From: LD21 sp963715785
GTDB taxonomy: Bacteria > Bacteroidota > Bacteroidia > Bacteroidales > VadinHA17
Length of the DNA: 64,000 nt
NCBI GenBank assembly: GCA_963715785.1
Contig: OY970276.1
Span: forward strand, 3,534,001-3,598,000
Reading direction: 5' to 3'
The translations under genes and the position numbers were made by a program. Numbering within the stretch: position 1 is the first letter of the stretch; every line of letters begins with the position of its first letter. Under the pieces are notes generated by a model. The model saw only the letters and a list, made by a program, of their open reading frames with translations. It was not told where the DNA came from and did no database searches. Below, piece after piece: positions 52,524 through 62,175 of this stretch.

Positions 52524-55500
52524 ATGGTCTATAAAGAATTAACACATGATCAGCTTCTTCTTGAAAATGAAGAGTTAAAATCGCGTCTGAATGAAGCTGA
52601 AGAAGCGCTGAGCGCTATCCGTAACGGAGAAGTGGATGCGATAATAGTGTCTGGAACAGGGGGAGACAAAGTTTTTTCCCTTACATCTGCGGAAACACCA
52701 TACAGGCTGTTGCTTGAAGAAATGGATGAGGGCGCTTTGAACATCGGAGCTGATGGTACTATACTTTATTGTAATAAAAGGTTCGCAAGACTTATTTCCC
52801 TACCCGCCGAAAAAATCATTGGCATAAATTGCCGCGAATTTGTTGCAGCTGGTGATATAGCCAGGTTTGACGAACTTATAAAATCTGGTCTCAAAGGGTA
52901 TTCAAATGATATTATATCTTTTTCTAAAAATGGTTCCTTATCAATTATTCATCTCAAACTATCTGTAAAAGCCCTGCCGAAAGGAATGGCCGGCGATCTG
53001 TCTGTGGTTGCTTCAGATGTTTCCAATTTGAAGAAACAACAGGAAAAGCTTGAAATTCTTGTAAATAAGCGAACTTCAGAAATCCAAAGATCGAATGAGA
53101 TACTTCAGAAAAAAATTATTGAGATAAAAGAGTCAAAAGAAGCCCTTCGTGAAAGTGAAAATAAATATTCTTCTGTTTACAGTTCCATGTCGGAGGGAAT
53201 CGCCATTCACGAGCTCATTTTTGATGATTCGGGAAAGGCAGCCGACTATTTGATAACAGATGTAAATCCTGCTTATGAGCAGATTATTGGCGTTAAGAAA
53301 AAGAATGTTGTAGGACTAAAAGCAAGCGAAGTCTATAAGGTAAGCTCCGCTCCCTACCTGGACATTTACAGCAATGTTGCCTTATCAGGTGATTCTCAGA
53401 CATTTGAGACCTATTTTCCTCCGATGGACAAACATTTTCATGTCTCGGTTTTCTCACCCGGAAAAGGAAAGTTCGCTACTGTTTTCCAGGATATATCAGA
53501 GAGGAAGCATTCTGAAGAAAAACTAAGGCTCACGCTTAACCGGTTCTATCTTGTTCTCTCTAAAATGCGCAATGGGATTCTGTTGCTGACCAATGAAAAC
53601 CGGGTTGAATTTGTCAATCAGCCTTTCTGCGAAATTTTCGATCTGAAGAAAAACCCTGAAGAGCTTCTGAATTTGACTGCCGACAAAGTCATTTCACTGA
53701 TCAGAGACAAGTATCTCGAGCCCGACAAGGAAATCGGTCGTATCAAAGAGATTGTAGAAAAACAGATTCCTGTATCTGGAGAAGATATTACTATGAAATC
53801 GGGCCGTACTTATATCCGTGATTTTACACCAATCTATATAAATGAAAACAATTATGGACGGTTATGGAGTCATGTGGATATTACGGACAGGAAAGAGTCG
53901 GAAAATATTCTTAGTAATACGCTTCAGAGGTTCTATCTGATGCTTTCAGGTATGTTTACCGGTGTATTGTTAATGACAGATGAAGGGAAGGTGGAACTGG
54001 TAAACCAGGCGTTCTGTAATTATTATTATTTAAAAGAATCTCCCATCGACCTGATCGGAATTAGTTCAGCTGAACTTCTGAGGAAAATTAAACCTGGGTT
54101 CAATGATCCTGATTTAGCTTTAATCAGGATCAGGGAAATATTATCTAAAGGAGAATTCGTAAGGAACGAAGAATTCGCGATGAGGAATGGAGAGACTGCT
54201 TTGCGAGATTTTGTTCCTCTTAAGGTAAATGGAGTATCAGTCGGGCGTTTCTGGATTCACTTTGATATAACCGAACGTAAGAAAGCAGAGACTGCCTTAC
54301 GTATAAGTGAGGAAAGGCTCCGGGTCACACTTACCAGTATAGGAGATGCAGTGATGACATTTGATACTGCTTGCAGAGTAGTTTTTCTCAATCCTGTTGC
54401 TGTTAAGCTTACAGGATGGGAACCTGAGGATGCAGCAGGTCAACCGGTTGAAAATATTTTCCGGTTAATAAACGAATTAACTCAGGTGCCTGTTGAAAAT
54501 ATTGTTGCAAAAGTATTACAGGAAGGCAAAGTAGTAGGTCTTTCTAATCACACCTCCCTGATTTCAAAAAATGGAAATAAGATACCCATTGAAGATAGTG
54601 CAGCACCTATTAAAGATCCATTCGGAAATGTGATTGGGGTCATACTTGTTTTTCATGATGTTACGGAAAAAAGGCAGGCACATGAAGCTTTAAAAGAAAG
54701 CGAGGAAAGATTCCGGAATCTTGTGAAGAATGCTCCTGCCGCCATCTATGAAATGGATTTTACAACCAGGAAATTCATTAATGTGAATGATTCCATGTGC
54801 ATACTTTCAGGTTATACAAGAGATGAACTTCTTTCAATTGATTCTCTTGAACTTCTTGATAATGAAAGCAAAAATCTCTTCCTTTCCAGGATCAGTAAAA
54901 ATCTTAAAGGTGAAAAAACCGAAGAAAATGTTGAATATAGGGTAAAAGCGAAAGATGGCAGGATGATTGATGCGATCCTGAATATGAAATTCAACTTTAA
55001 TGAAAAAGGCATACCTACGGGAGCAATTGTTGTAGGACATGATATTACTCAACGGAAACAAGCTGAAAGAAAGCTTATTGAGGCAGGTGAGGCATTAAAA
55101 GAAAGTGAAAAGCGTTTCAGAAACCTGGCTGAGAACACACCCGATATGATCCTTCGTTTTGATAAGGATCTGACGCTGTTATATGGTAATGAGGCGGTAT
55201 TAATCCGAACCGGTCTCCCCATTAATTTTCTTGAAGGGAAAAAACCAACAGAGTATAGTTCAGGTTATGAATCAGCTAAAAAATGGGAAGATGCAGCCAG
55301 GAAGGTTATAAATACAGGTAATATTATAAGAATTGAACAGGTTAGCATCTGGAAGGGAGCTTCCCAGGTTTATGATATACTTATTGTTCCTGAAAAAGAT
55401 GAGACCGGAAAGGTGAATTCAATAATATCTATTGCCCGCGATGTGACTGAAATGAAAAAAGCAGAAAACATACTCAGGGTCAGCGAACAAAGACTCAAAT

Positions 55501-58241
55501 ATCATTTTGAGAACTCTCCTCTTGCAATAGTTGAATGGGACAGGGATTTTGATATTATCAGATGGTCAAATGAAGCGGAAAGAATATTCGGGCTTACCCG
55601 GGATGAAGTGATTGGTGCACGTATCGATATGCTCAATCTTATATATCCGGAAGACATTCCTCTTGTGGCAAAAACGATGAAAAGGTTAACAAGCGGGAAA
55701 GAGTTAAAAGTTGTCTCTCAATACAGGAACCTTACAAAATCTGGCGAAATTCTGGAATGCATATGGTATAATTCGGTTCTTATGGACGAAAAAGGAGAAG
55801 TGAGTTCTGTTATGTCTTTGGTTGAAGATATTACACTTCTTCGGCAAACTGAAAAAAAGCTGATGGAAAGCAGGGAGAGCTACAAGGAACTTGTGACAAA
55901 TGCCCGAAGCATGATTTTGAAATTCGACAATGAAGGCAGGTTTACCTTTGTCAATGAATTTGCGCTCGATTTCTTTGGTTATAAAGAAGAAGAACTGCTT
56001 GGAAAATCGGTTATGATCGTGGTTCCTGAAATAGAGAGCACAGGAAGAGACCTGAATGAAATGGTCAATAATATAAAAGAAGACCCTGATACTTTCTCAA
56101 TAAATATAAATGAGAACATTAAAAAAAATGGAGAAATAGTTTGGGTGGAGTGGCGCAATAAGACATTGTTTGATGAATCAGGCAGAAAAACCGGTCAGAT
56201 TTCTATTGGCATTGATATTACAGAAAGGAAGAAGGCTGAAGAGGCTCTCAGGGATAGCGAGAACAAACTGCGATCGGTTCTGAATGCAGCCAGGGAGTCA
56301 ATTTACATGTTTGATAAAGATTCAAATGTTTTAATGGCAAATGAAACAGGCCTTTCAAGATTAGGTAAAACAGAGCAGCATGAAGTTATCGGACACCATT
56401 TTTCAGAGTTTATGAATGCGAAGCTTGCAAATGAAAGAAAGGAGAAATTACTTTCAGTTTTTTCGAACGGACTGCCTATGGACTATAGTGATGTACGTGC
56501 TTCGAGGACATATCATCATCGCTTCTTCCCTGTTTATAAAGACAATAAAGTTCAGTTTGTTGTCTCGTACAGCACCGATATTACCGAAAGAAAAAAGGCG
56601 GAACAAGCTCTTTTACAAAGTGAAGACAGATTCAGAACAATAGCTGAATCGCTTACTGTCATGATTGCAATTACCAGGATCAAAGACCTTAAATTATCTT
56701 TTCTGAATGAGCCGTTTGAAAAAACCTTCGGATATAAAAAAAGTGATTTACTTGGAAAAAAACTCCCTGATATCTTTTACTATCCAGGGGATGCTAAATT
56801 TATTTCCGATATTTTTAAAGTCAAAGGCTTCGTGGAGAATATGGAGATCAAGGTAAAAAAGAAAGATGGGACTGCGTTTTGGATCATGACCTCGCTAAGG
56901 AAAATCAGTTTCATGAATGAACCTTCTTATCTTACTTCGTCAATTGATATTTCCGAAAATAAAAAAGCACACGAAGAACTCATTCGGCTAAACCGCACAC
57001 TCGATGCCCGGAGCAAGAGCAGCCAGGCAATGATGCATAATTCCGATGAAAAGGAATATCTCGATAACGTATGTGAGATAATTATTAAAGACTGTGGGCA
57101 TGCAATGGTATGGGTTGGATACGCCCAGAACGATAAACGGAAAACCGTTAAACCTGTTGCGCACTTTGGTTTCGACAAAGGGTATATTGATCAGATGAAC
57201 ATTACCTGGGATGAGAGCCCAAATGGTAGCGGCCCTACAGGAACTGCAATCAGAACGGGAAAACCTTCAATCTGCAGGAACATGATTACCGATCCCAGTT
57301 TCAGACCATGGAGAGAAGCAGCTATAAGCAGAGGTTATGCATCGTCAATTGTTCTGCCGCTCAAATCAGAGGGAAAAACATTTGGCGCTTTAACTATATA
57401 TTCAAAAGATCCTGACCCATTTACAGATGCCGAAGTGGATCTTCTTACTAAACTGGCGGACGATCTGGCATATGGGATTGAATTTATCAGGTTAACCGAA
57501 TATGAGAAAGAGGCTGCAAGAGCAATACAGGAGAATGAGATAAGATTGAAAGAATTAGTCACTACAAAGGATAAGTTTTTTAACATCATTGCCCACGATC
57601 TCAAGAATCCCTTCACCAGCCTGCTGGGAGCATCCGAGCTGCTTTATGATAATATTCGCCAGATGACACCTGAAAATATTAAAGACCTGGCTCTTATTTT
57701 GAACGACTCCTCGAAAAGCGGTTATGCTATACTTCAAAACCTGCTTGACTGGTCAAGATCACAGACCGGTCAGTTAAAATTTAATCCGGAAAAGGTAAAT
57801 CTGAAAACTATTATTAATGAGAATATTGAGAACCTGCAGCTACAGGTAAACAATAAAGAGATAAAACTGACCTCAGACCTTAACAAAGATTTATTTATAA
57901 CTGCTGACAAGAATATGATAAACACCGTTTTAAGGAATCTTCTCAGTAATGCGGTAAAATATACATTTAAAAACGGAGTTATCAGGGTGATAGTTTCTCA
58001 GGAAAATGGGGAAATAAAATTAACAGTGAAGGATACTGGTGTTGGAATGTCGAAAAAGAAAGTTGATTCACTTTTCAGGCTTGAAAATGCCTTGTCACTG
58101 CCAGGTACCGCTAAGGAACAAGGTACAGGAATAGGTTTAAAACTTTGTAAGGAGTTTACTGAAATAATGGGTGGAAAGATTTGGGTCGATAGCAAAGTCG
58201 GCGTAGGAAGCGAATTCAGGTTTTCAATACCTGAATCCTGA
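52524..58241 (+). CDS. Soluble multi-PAS GAF sensor histidine kinase
   Basis: This 1905-residue protein has an N-terminal coiled segment (ELTHDQLLLENEELKSRLNE) and then about eleven PAS domains to residue 1490, most ending in a DITERKKAE-type linker. A GAF domain (about 1500-1660), a HisKA domain with phosphoacceptor His in IIAHDLKNPFTSLLG, and an HATPase domain (RNLLSNAVKYTF, VKDTGVGM, GTGIGLKLC) follow. No membrane segments are seen, so it is cytosolic and senses internal signals. There is no receiver domain, and no response-regulator gene is in view. It is the last gene of the kaiC-kaiB-kaiB unit and may be an output or input kinase of that system. The ATG at 52524 is the only good start. 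Confidence 0.93.
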   Translation: MVYKELTHDQLLLENEELKSRLNEAEEALSAIRNGEVDAIIVSGTGGDKVFSLTSAETPYRLLLEEMDEGALNIGADGTILYCNKRFARLISLPAEKIIGINCREFVAAGDIARFDELIKSGLKGYSNDIISFSKNGSLSIIHLKLSVKALPKGMAGDLSVVASDVSNLKKQQEKLEILVNKRTSEIQRSNEILQKKIIEIKESKEALRESENKYSSVYSSMSEGIAIHELIFDDSGKAADYLITDVNPAYEQIIGVKKKNVVGLKASEVYKVSSAPYLDIYSNVALSGDSQTFETYFPPMDKHFHVSVFSPGKGKFATVFQDISERKHSEEKLRLTLNRFYLVLSKMRNGILLLTNENRVEFVNQPFCEIFDLKKNPEELLNLTADKVISLIRDKYLEPDKEIGRIKEIVEKQIPVSGEDITMKSGRTYIRDFTPIYINENNYGRLWSHVDITDRKESENILSNTLQRFYLMLSGMFTGVLLMTDEGKVELVNQAFCNYYYLKESPIDLIGISSAELLRKIKPGFNDPDLALIRIREILSKGEFVRNEEFAMRNGETALRDFVPLKVNGVSVGRFWIHFDITERKKAETALRISEERLRVTLTSIGDAVMTFDTACRVVFLNPVAVKLTGWEPEDAAGQPVENIFRLINELTQVPVENIVAKVLQEGKVVGLSNHTSLISKNGNKIPIEDSAAPIKDPFGNVIGVILVFHDVTEKRQAHEALKESEERFRNLVKNAPAAIYEMDFTTRKFINVNDSMCILSGYTRDELLSIDSLELLDNESKNLFLSRISKNLKGEKTEENVEYRVKAKDGRMIDAILNMKFNFNEKGIPTGAIVVGHDITQRKQAERKLIEAGEALKESEKRFRNLAENTPDMILRFDKDLTLLYGNEAVLIRTGLPINFLEGKKPTEYSSGYESAKKWEDAARKVINTGNIIRIEQVSIWKGASQVYDILIVPEKDETGKVNSIISIARDVTEMKKAENILRVSEQRLKYHFENSPLAIVEWDRDFDIIRWSNEAERIFGLTRDEVIGARIDMLNLIYPEDIPLVAKTMKRLTSGKELKVVSQYRNLTKSGEILECIWYNSVLMDEKGEVSSVMSLVEDITLLRQTEKKLMESRESYKELVTNARSMILKFDNEGRFTFVNEFALDFFGYKEEELLGKSVMIVVPEIESTGRDLNEMVNNIKEDPDTFSININENIKKNGEIVWVEWRNKTLFDESGRKTGQISIGIDITERKKAEEALRDSENKLRSVLNAARESIYMFDKDSNVLMANETGLSRLGKTEQHEVIGHHFSEFMNAKLANERKEKLLSVFSNGLPMDYSDVRASRTYHHRFFPVYKDNKVQFVVSYSTDITERKKAEQALLQSEDRFRTIAESLTVMIAITRIKDLKLSFLNEPFEKTFGYKKSDLLGKKLPDIFYYPGDAKFISDIFKVKGFVENMEIKVKKKDGTAFWIMTSLRKISFMNEPSYLTSSIDISENKKAHEELIRLNRTLDARSKSSQAMMHNSDEKEYLDNVCEIIIKDCGHAMVWVGYAQNDKRKTVKPVAHFGFDKGYIDQMNITWDESPNGSGPTGTAIRTGKPSICRNMITDPSFRPWREAAISRGYASSIVLPLKSEGKTFGALTIYSKDPDPFTDAEVDLLTKLADDLAYGIEFIRLTEYEKEAARAIQENEIRLKELVTTKDKFFNIIAHDLKNPFTSLLGASELLYDNIRQMTPENIKDLALILNDSSKSGYAILQNLLDWSRSQTGQLKFNPEKVNLKTIINENIENLQLQVNNKEIKLTSDLNKDLFITADKNMINTVLRNLLSNAVKYTFKNGVIRVIVSQENGEIKLTVKDTGVGMSKKKVDSLFRLENALSLPGTAKEQGTGIGLKLCKEFTEIMGGKIWVDSKVGVGSEFRFSIPES

Positions 58242-58326
58242 AAAGCATTACTGATGTACAAGCTATGATAAGCTGATGGGCTCAGCGATCTGAATGCAAA
58301 AAACTTAAAATTAATTAATTATCAGG

Positions 58327-59160
58327 ATGATCCAGGAAATATCCCCCCACCGGTTCAATAATCAATATCTCTCACACAAAAATATCGGAAATGAGGATTT
58401 TGTACTTCATTTTAAGGAAAATTCACTGTTATTGAAAAGCTATGGTGATCAATTCGAAATACCGCAAAAGCAAGATTTTTCGGAGATCTCAGATAAAACA
58501 GAAAATACTTTTTTATTTACACTTAATGACGTTCCATGCTTTCTTATATGGGATAGCCTTGAGGCAGATAAACCTCATTTCGTCTACAAGGAAATCAGCT
58601 TTTTCAGAACGATACGGCAGCAAGAGATAGCATGGATAAGTATTGTAGCATTTCATCTGATGAATTGGTATTCTAAGAATAAATTTTGCGGAAAATGCGG
58701 GACAAAAACTCAGCAAATGATTGACGAAAGAGCTATAATATGCCCAAATTGCAATACAATGGTCTATCCAAAAATTTCTCCTGCTGTTATAGTGGCAATA
58801 ATTTGTAATAATAAAATTCTGCTGGCCCGCAATAAAGATTTTCCCGGAAACTGGTATTCATTATTAGCCGGTTATGTTGATGTCGGTGAATCTCTTGAGG
58901 AGACTTTAATACGTGAGGTCAAAGAAGAGGTGGCGTTGGATATTAAAAATATCCGGTATTATAAAAGTCAACCCTGGCCCTTTTCAGGTTCGGTAATGAT
59001 TGGCTTTATAGCTGAAGCAGATGAGAATCAGCCAATTTCCCCAGACAATAAAGAAATTGCAGAAGCTGCCTGGTTCACCAGGGGAAATCTTCCCATGCAT
59101 TCTTTGAATATCAGTATTGCGGGCGAGATGATTGAAAAATTTGAGAAGGGCGAACTATGA
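58327..59160 (+). CDS. nudC: NAD(H) pyrophosphatase NudC
   Basis: This 277-residue protein has an N-terminal domain, a zinc ribbon with four Cys (FCGKCGTKT, IICPNCNTM), and a Nudix box GYVDVGESLEETLIREVKEE followed by SQPWPFSGSVMIGF, the NudC family signature. It hydrolyses NADH and can remove NAD caps from RNA. It starts 86 bases after the kinase gene and is probably a separate unit. Confidence 0.93.
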   Translation: MIQEISPHRFNNQYLSHKNIGNEDFVLHFKENSLLLKSYGDQFEIPQKQDFSEISDKTENTFLFTLNDVPCFLIWDSLEADKPHFVYKEISFFRTIRQQEIAWISIVAFHLMNWYSKNKFCGKCGTKTQQMIDERAIICPNCNTMVYPKISPAVIVAIICNNKILLARNKDFPGNWYSLLAGYVDVGESLEETLIREVKEEVALDIKNIRYYKSQPWPFSGSVMIGFIAEADENQPISPDNKEIAEAAWFTRGNLPMHSLNISIAGEMIEKFEKGEL

Positions 59161-59207
59161 TAAAAACCAATGATGACTGAATATCTGTCAGCAGGCTTTT
59201 CCCGGAA

Positions 59208-60437
59208 CTATTTCTGATTATACTCAAAAATTCCATCCCAAAGTTCATCTATAATAATGAGAGCCTTGTCTAATGGTTTAACTTGCCATTTACCATTAGT
59301 TTCGATACCAAGACCAATACTTTTTAATTTAAATAAAGCATCTTCCACATCAAAATCAAGGTCTGTATTAAGTTTTGTTCTGAACCACGATTCAATTTGA
59401 TAGTCCAGCTCTTCTGCTGTTAAGGGGTTCTTGCTCCTATTTAAAAATGCATAAGCCAAAATTGTTTCCTTCACCACTTCTTCTTCAGAAGAGTTTAACA
59501 ATGAATAAAATGCTCCACTATTGTTGCCTAAATTTTTAAAGTAAAGACTATCAGAAAGCATCTTTGAAAATTTTATTTTCTTATTCACGAAACTACTGTA
59601 TTGGCGAAACAGGTAACCACCCAACACGGCAAGTGCAATTAAGCCTTGATTAAGTGCGGTTTTGCTATTTAACAGATCTAATGACTCACCTGATTTGTAG
59701 GCTGCATACATTGCAATCAATGCAGGAATTACTTTGGTGCTTAATAACGATATACCTCCGCCGATTCCCGGTACCCAGAATAATATTTTATCTGTCTTTG
59801 ACATCCTGGGAATTGCATTTGGAAAAATAGTCTCGAGGTCGTTTTCAGGAACACGTTTGAAGATCTTTAATACTATGCATCCGGGATCAAACGGCATTTT
59901 ACTTACGCGAACCTTCTTCTGCTTAAAGTAATTTTCATCTTTGTAATTTAGATAAATCATTACGCGGTCATAGTATTCAAACTCTATTTCTTTCTTCCAA
60001 AAAAAGAATTTAGTTATCTTTTCCGTGGTTTTATGATGACCCCGAACATACAATCCATAATCTTTAAAATCATTAAAGTCAATTGAAAGTTTTAAACCTA
60101 TCAAATCTGAGTTTTTTAAGGCTTGTGTCAGGGTATCCTGGTCAACAAGACTAAAATTCCCTCGTTCAAGAACTTGAAGAAGAGTTTCTTTAAAGACTTG
60201 AAAGTCACTTTTGCCTATAAATCCCTCTCGTTCTTTTGGATTCAGATCAGGGTCGAATAGCGCATAATTCTGTTTTAATTTACGGATAAGGTTGAATGCT
60301 TCATAGTGAAAATAATGTTCCAGTATATTGAATAGCTTTTTGAAATCATCGACATCCTTTTTATCCACAGTGTATTCAGCTATTTGTTGTTCGAATAAGA
60401 ATGCCTTATCAAATGGAATATACTGTTCCCGTTTCAT
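59208..60437 (-). CDS. TMEM143-like (DUF3754) membrane protein
   Basis: This 409-residue protein has a soluble N-terminal region (EREGFIGKSDFQVFKETLLQ, KTTEKITKFFFWKKEIEFEY, YDRVMIYLNYKD) that matches the TMEM143/DUF3754 pattern. Two or three hydrophobic segments follow at about 225-290 (FWVPGIGGGISLL, TKVIPALIAMYAAY). Function is unknown in bacteria. The small C-terminal region is predicted to be helical. Confidence 0.75.
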   Translation of the reverse strand: MKREQYIPFDKAFLFEQQIAEYTVDKKDVDDFKKLFNILEHYFHYEAFNLIRKLKQNYALFDPDLNPKEREGFIGKSDFQVFKETLLQVLERGNFSLVDQDTLTQALKNSDLIGLKLSIDFNDFKDYGLYVRGHHKTTEKITKFFFWKKEIEFEYYDRVMIYLNYKDENYFKQKKVRVSKMPFDPGCIVLKIFKRVPENDLETIFPNAIPRMSKTDKILFWVPGIGGGISLLSTKVIPALIAMYAAYKSGESLDLLNSKTALNQGLIALAVLGGYLFRQYSSFVNKKIKFSKMLSDSLYFKNLGNNSGAFYSLLNSSEEEVVKETILAYAFLNRSKNPLTAEELDYQIESWFRTKLNTDLDFDVEDALFKLKSIGLGIETNGKWQVKPLDKALIIIDELWDGIFEYNQK

Positions 60438-60460
60438 TTTAAATTCTGTAAGATTAGTTC

Positions 60461-62044
60461 TCAGTCATTTCCGGGATCAGTATCCTCTTCCCTAACTTTC
60501 AATGGTGTATTCATCCAGAATCTTCCAGAATCGTTGGATATGGAAATACAGTTCTGTTCAAGTGGCACCGCCTCTATAAAACAACTATTCTGAAATTTCA
60601 GCGGCTTATTATATTCCTGCACAAAAAGTTCTCTGAACTGACGAAATTCAAGATCTCTTCGTTTGTCAATCATATTGCCATTTATGTCTTTTACGCTTTT
60701 AACGTTTAAATAACAGGAATCAAGTTCGCTCTGGAATTTGTCATCTCTCACTGTTATGTACAAGTTGGGACCGTTAACTTTAATCCTTGTAATCTTCGCT
60801 TTTCTTTTGCCGATGGTCATGTCGTAATTTTCTATTCTGGATCCCGAAACAGGATCTATCTCCCTGTTGAAATAAGCTATAATTGTCATATTGCATAAGG
60901 GATAATTGGCATAAGGTCCACCGGGTTGCTCCCATTCTGATCTCAAAAATTTGAAGAAATTCTTGTCACTTGAATCTGGAACAATGAACGAATTATTGAA
61001 AGATATGTATTTAAGGCACATCCTGGAAGTAACTGCTGGCTCATGCCCATATTCAATCTCTATATTGAAAATTTCTTTTTTCTTTTTTTCTGAATCTAAA
61101 TATGAACCGGAATACTCAAGTCTGTGTATCGAATAATCATCAGGCTGAATGAATATAGCACCCTGGTAGATATCCTCAGTAAGCTTACGTTTTGCGGTGA
61201 AGTCGATCTTATATAATAATGTACTCCCATCATAAATTCCGACCGGCGTTGAAAACCAATGATTTCTGAGAAAATCCTGATTCAGGATATGAACAAATGA
61301 AAATGTTTTTTTATTGAAATTTCTTATTGCATCGTGACCCTGGAGTATAAAAAACTCATTGCCGTACTGATCACCAACTATTGCATGCGGAATTCTTTTA
61401 AACCATATGTCAGAATGTTCAGTTTCCGGAAGGTCATAATAGGGAGTTATATTCTTTCTTAAAAAATCCATATTCTTTTTGAAAGCCAGTAATCTGTACC
61501 TGTTTGAATCTGAGGCATACACAAAACCCTTATCCAGAGTCTGAATTATTGCCTCATGCAGGTTAAGATAATTACTGCTGTCTTTCTGATAATCCCTGTA
61601 ATAGGACACATAGCTGAATGGTACTGCCGGATAATTCTTCTTAATATTTCTGAGTGCCCTGGCTATTATAATTTCCGGGCTGAGCCTTTTTTTTCTCGCT
61701 GTTATCCTGACCTCCTTCAGACTATAGATGTTGGGCACAAGCTTAAGGTTGTTCATTGCGGATGTTTTTAGAACACTGAACGCCAATGAAAGTCTGTAAT
61801 ATCCAATACAGGAAACGATCAGGCTGTCTGATTGAAATCCGGGATTATTTAATATTCTGAAATCACCTTCAGCATTTGAAATGACTCCAACCTGAGAGTT
61901 TTTAAGACGTACTGTCGCGTATGGTACGGGTTTGGATGTTTTAGAATCAACAACTTTCCCGCTGATATAATCAGGCTGCTGGCAATAAATTACAGGATAA
62001 CTAATTGAGAGTAATAAAACAATAAAAATTAAGTGCCGTAACAT
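60461..62044 (-). CDS. Secreted protein with carboxypeptidase-regulatory-like domain, paralogue 1
   Basis: This 527-residue protein has a signal peptide (LRHLIFIVLLLSISYPVIY). A CarboxypepD_reg-like beta-sandwich (SGKVVDSKTSKPVPYATVRL, NAEGDFRI) is followed by a long region shared with the next gene (ALRNIKKNYPAVPFSYVSYY). In this phylum such proteins sit at the outer membrane or cell surface. No enzyme motif is seen. It shares most of its sequence with the gene at 62176-63783 and starts 131 bases after its stop. Confidence 0.8.
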   Translation of the reverse strand: MLRHLIFIVLLLSISYPVIYCQQPDYISGKVVDSKTSKPVPYATVRLKNSQVGVISNAEGDFRILNNPGFQSDSLIVSCIGYYRLSLAFSVLKTSAMNNLKLVPNIYSLKEVRITARKKRLSPEIIIARALRNIKKNYPAVPFSYVSYYRDYQKDSSNYLNLHEAIIQTLDKGFVYASDSNRYRLLAFKKNMDFLRKNITPYYDLPETEHSDIWFKRIPHAIVGDQYGNEFFILQGHDAIRNFNKKTFSFVHILNQDFLRNHWFSTPVGIYDGSTLLYKIDFTAKRKLTEDIYQGAIFIQPDDYSIHRLEYSGSYLDSEKKKKEIFNIEIEYGHEPAVTSRMCLKYISFNNSFIVPDSSDKNFFKFLRSEWEQPGGPYANYPLCNMTIIAYFNREIDPVSGSRIENYDMTIGKRKAKITRIKVNGPNLYITVRDDKFQSELDSCYLNVKSVKDINGNMIDKRRDLEFRQFRELFVQEYNKPLKFQNSCFIEAVPLEQNCISISNDSGRFWMNTPLKVREEDTDPGND

Positions 62045-62175
62045 TTCTTTTCAATTTATGTGGTTTTGTTTTAGTGACTTGATCTGAAATAAATTAAGCT
62101 GTGGAGGATCAATATAACGTGTTTATTGCATGTTGATGTTTGTTTGCGGATCATTTAGCAAATTAATAGTTGCAT

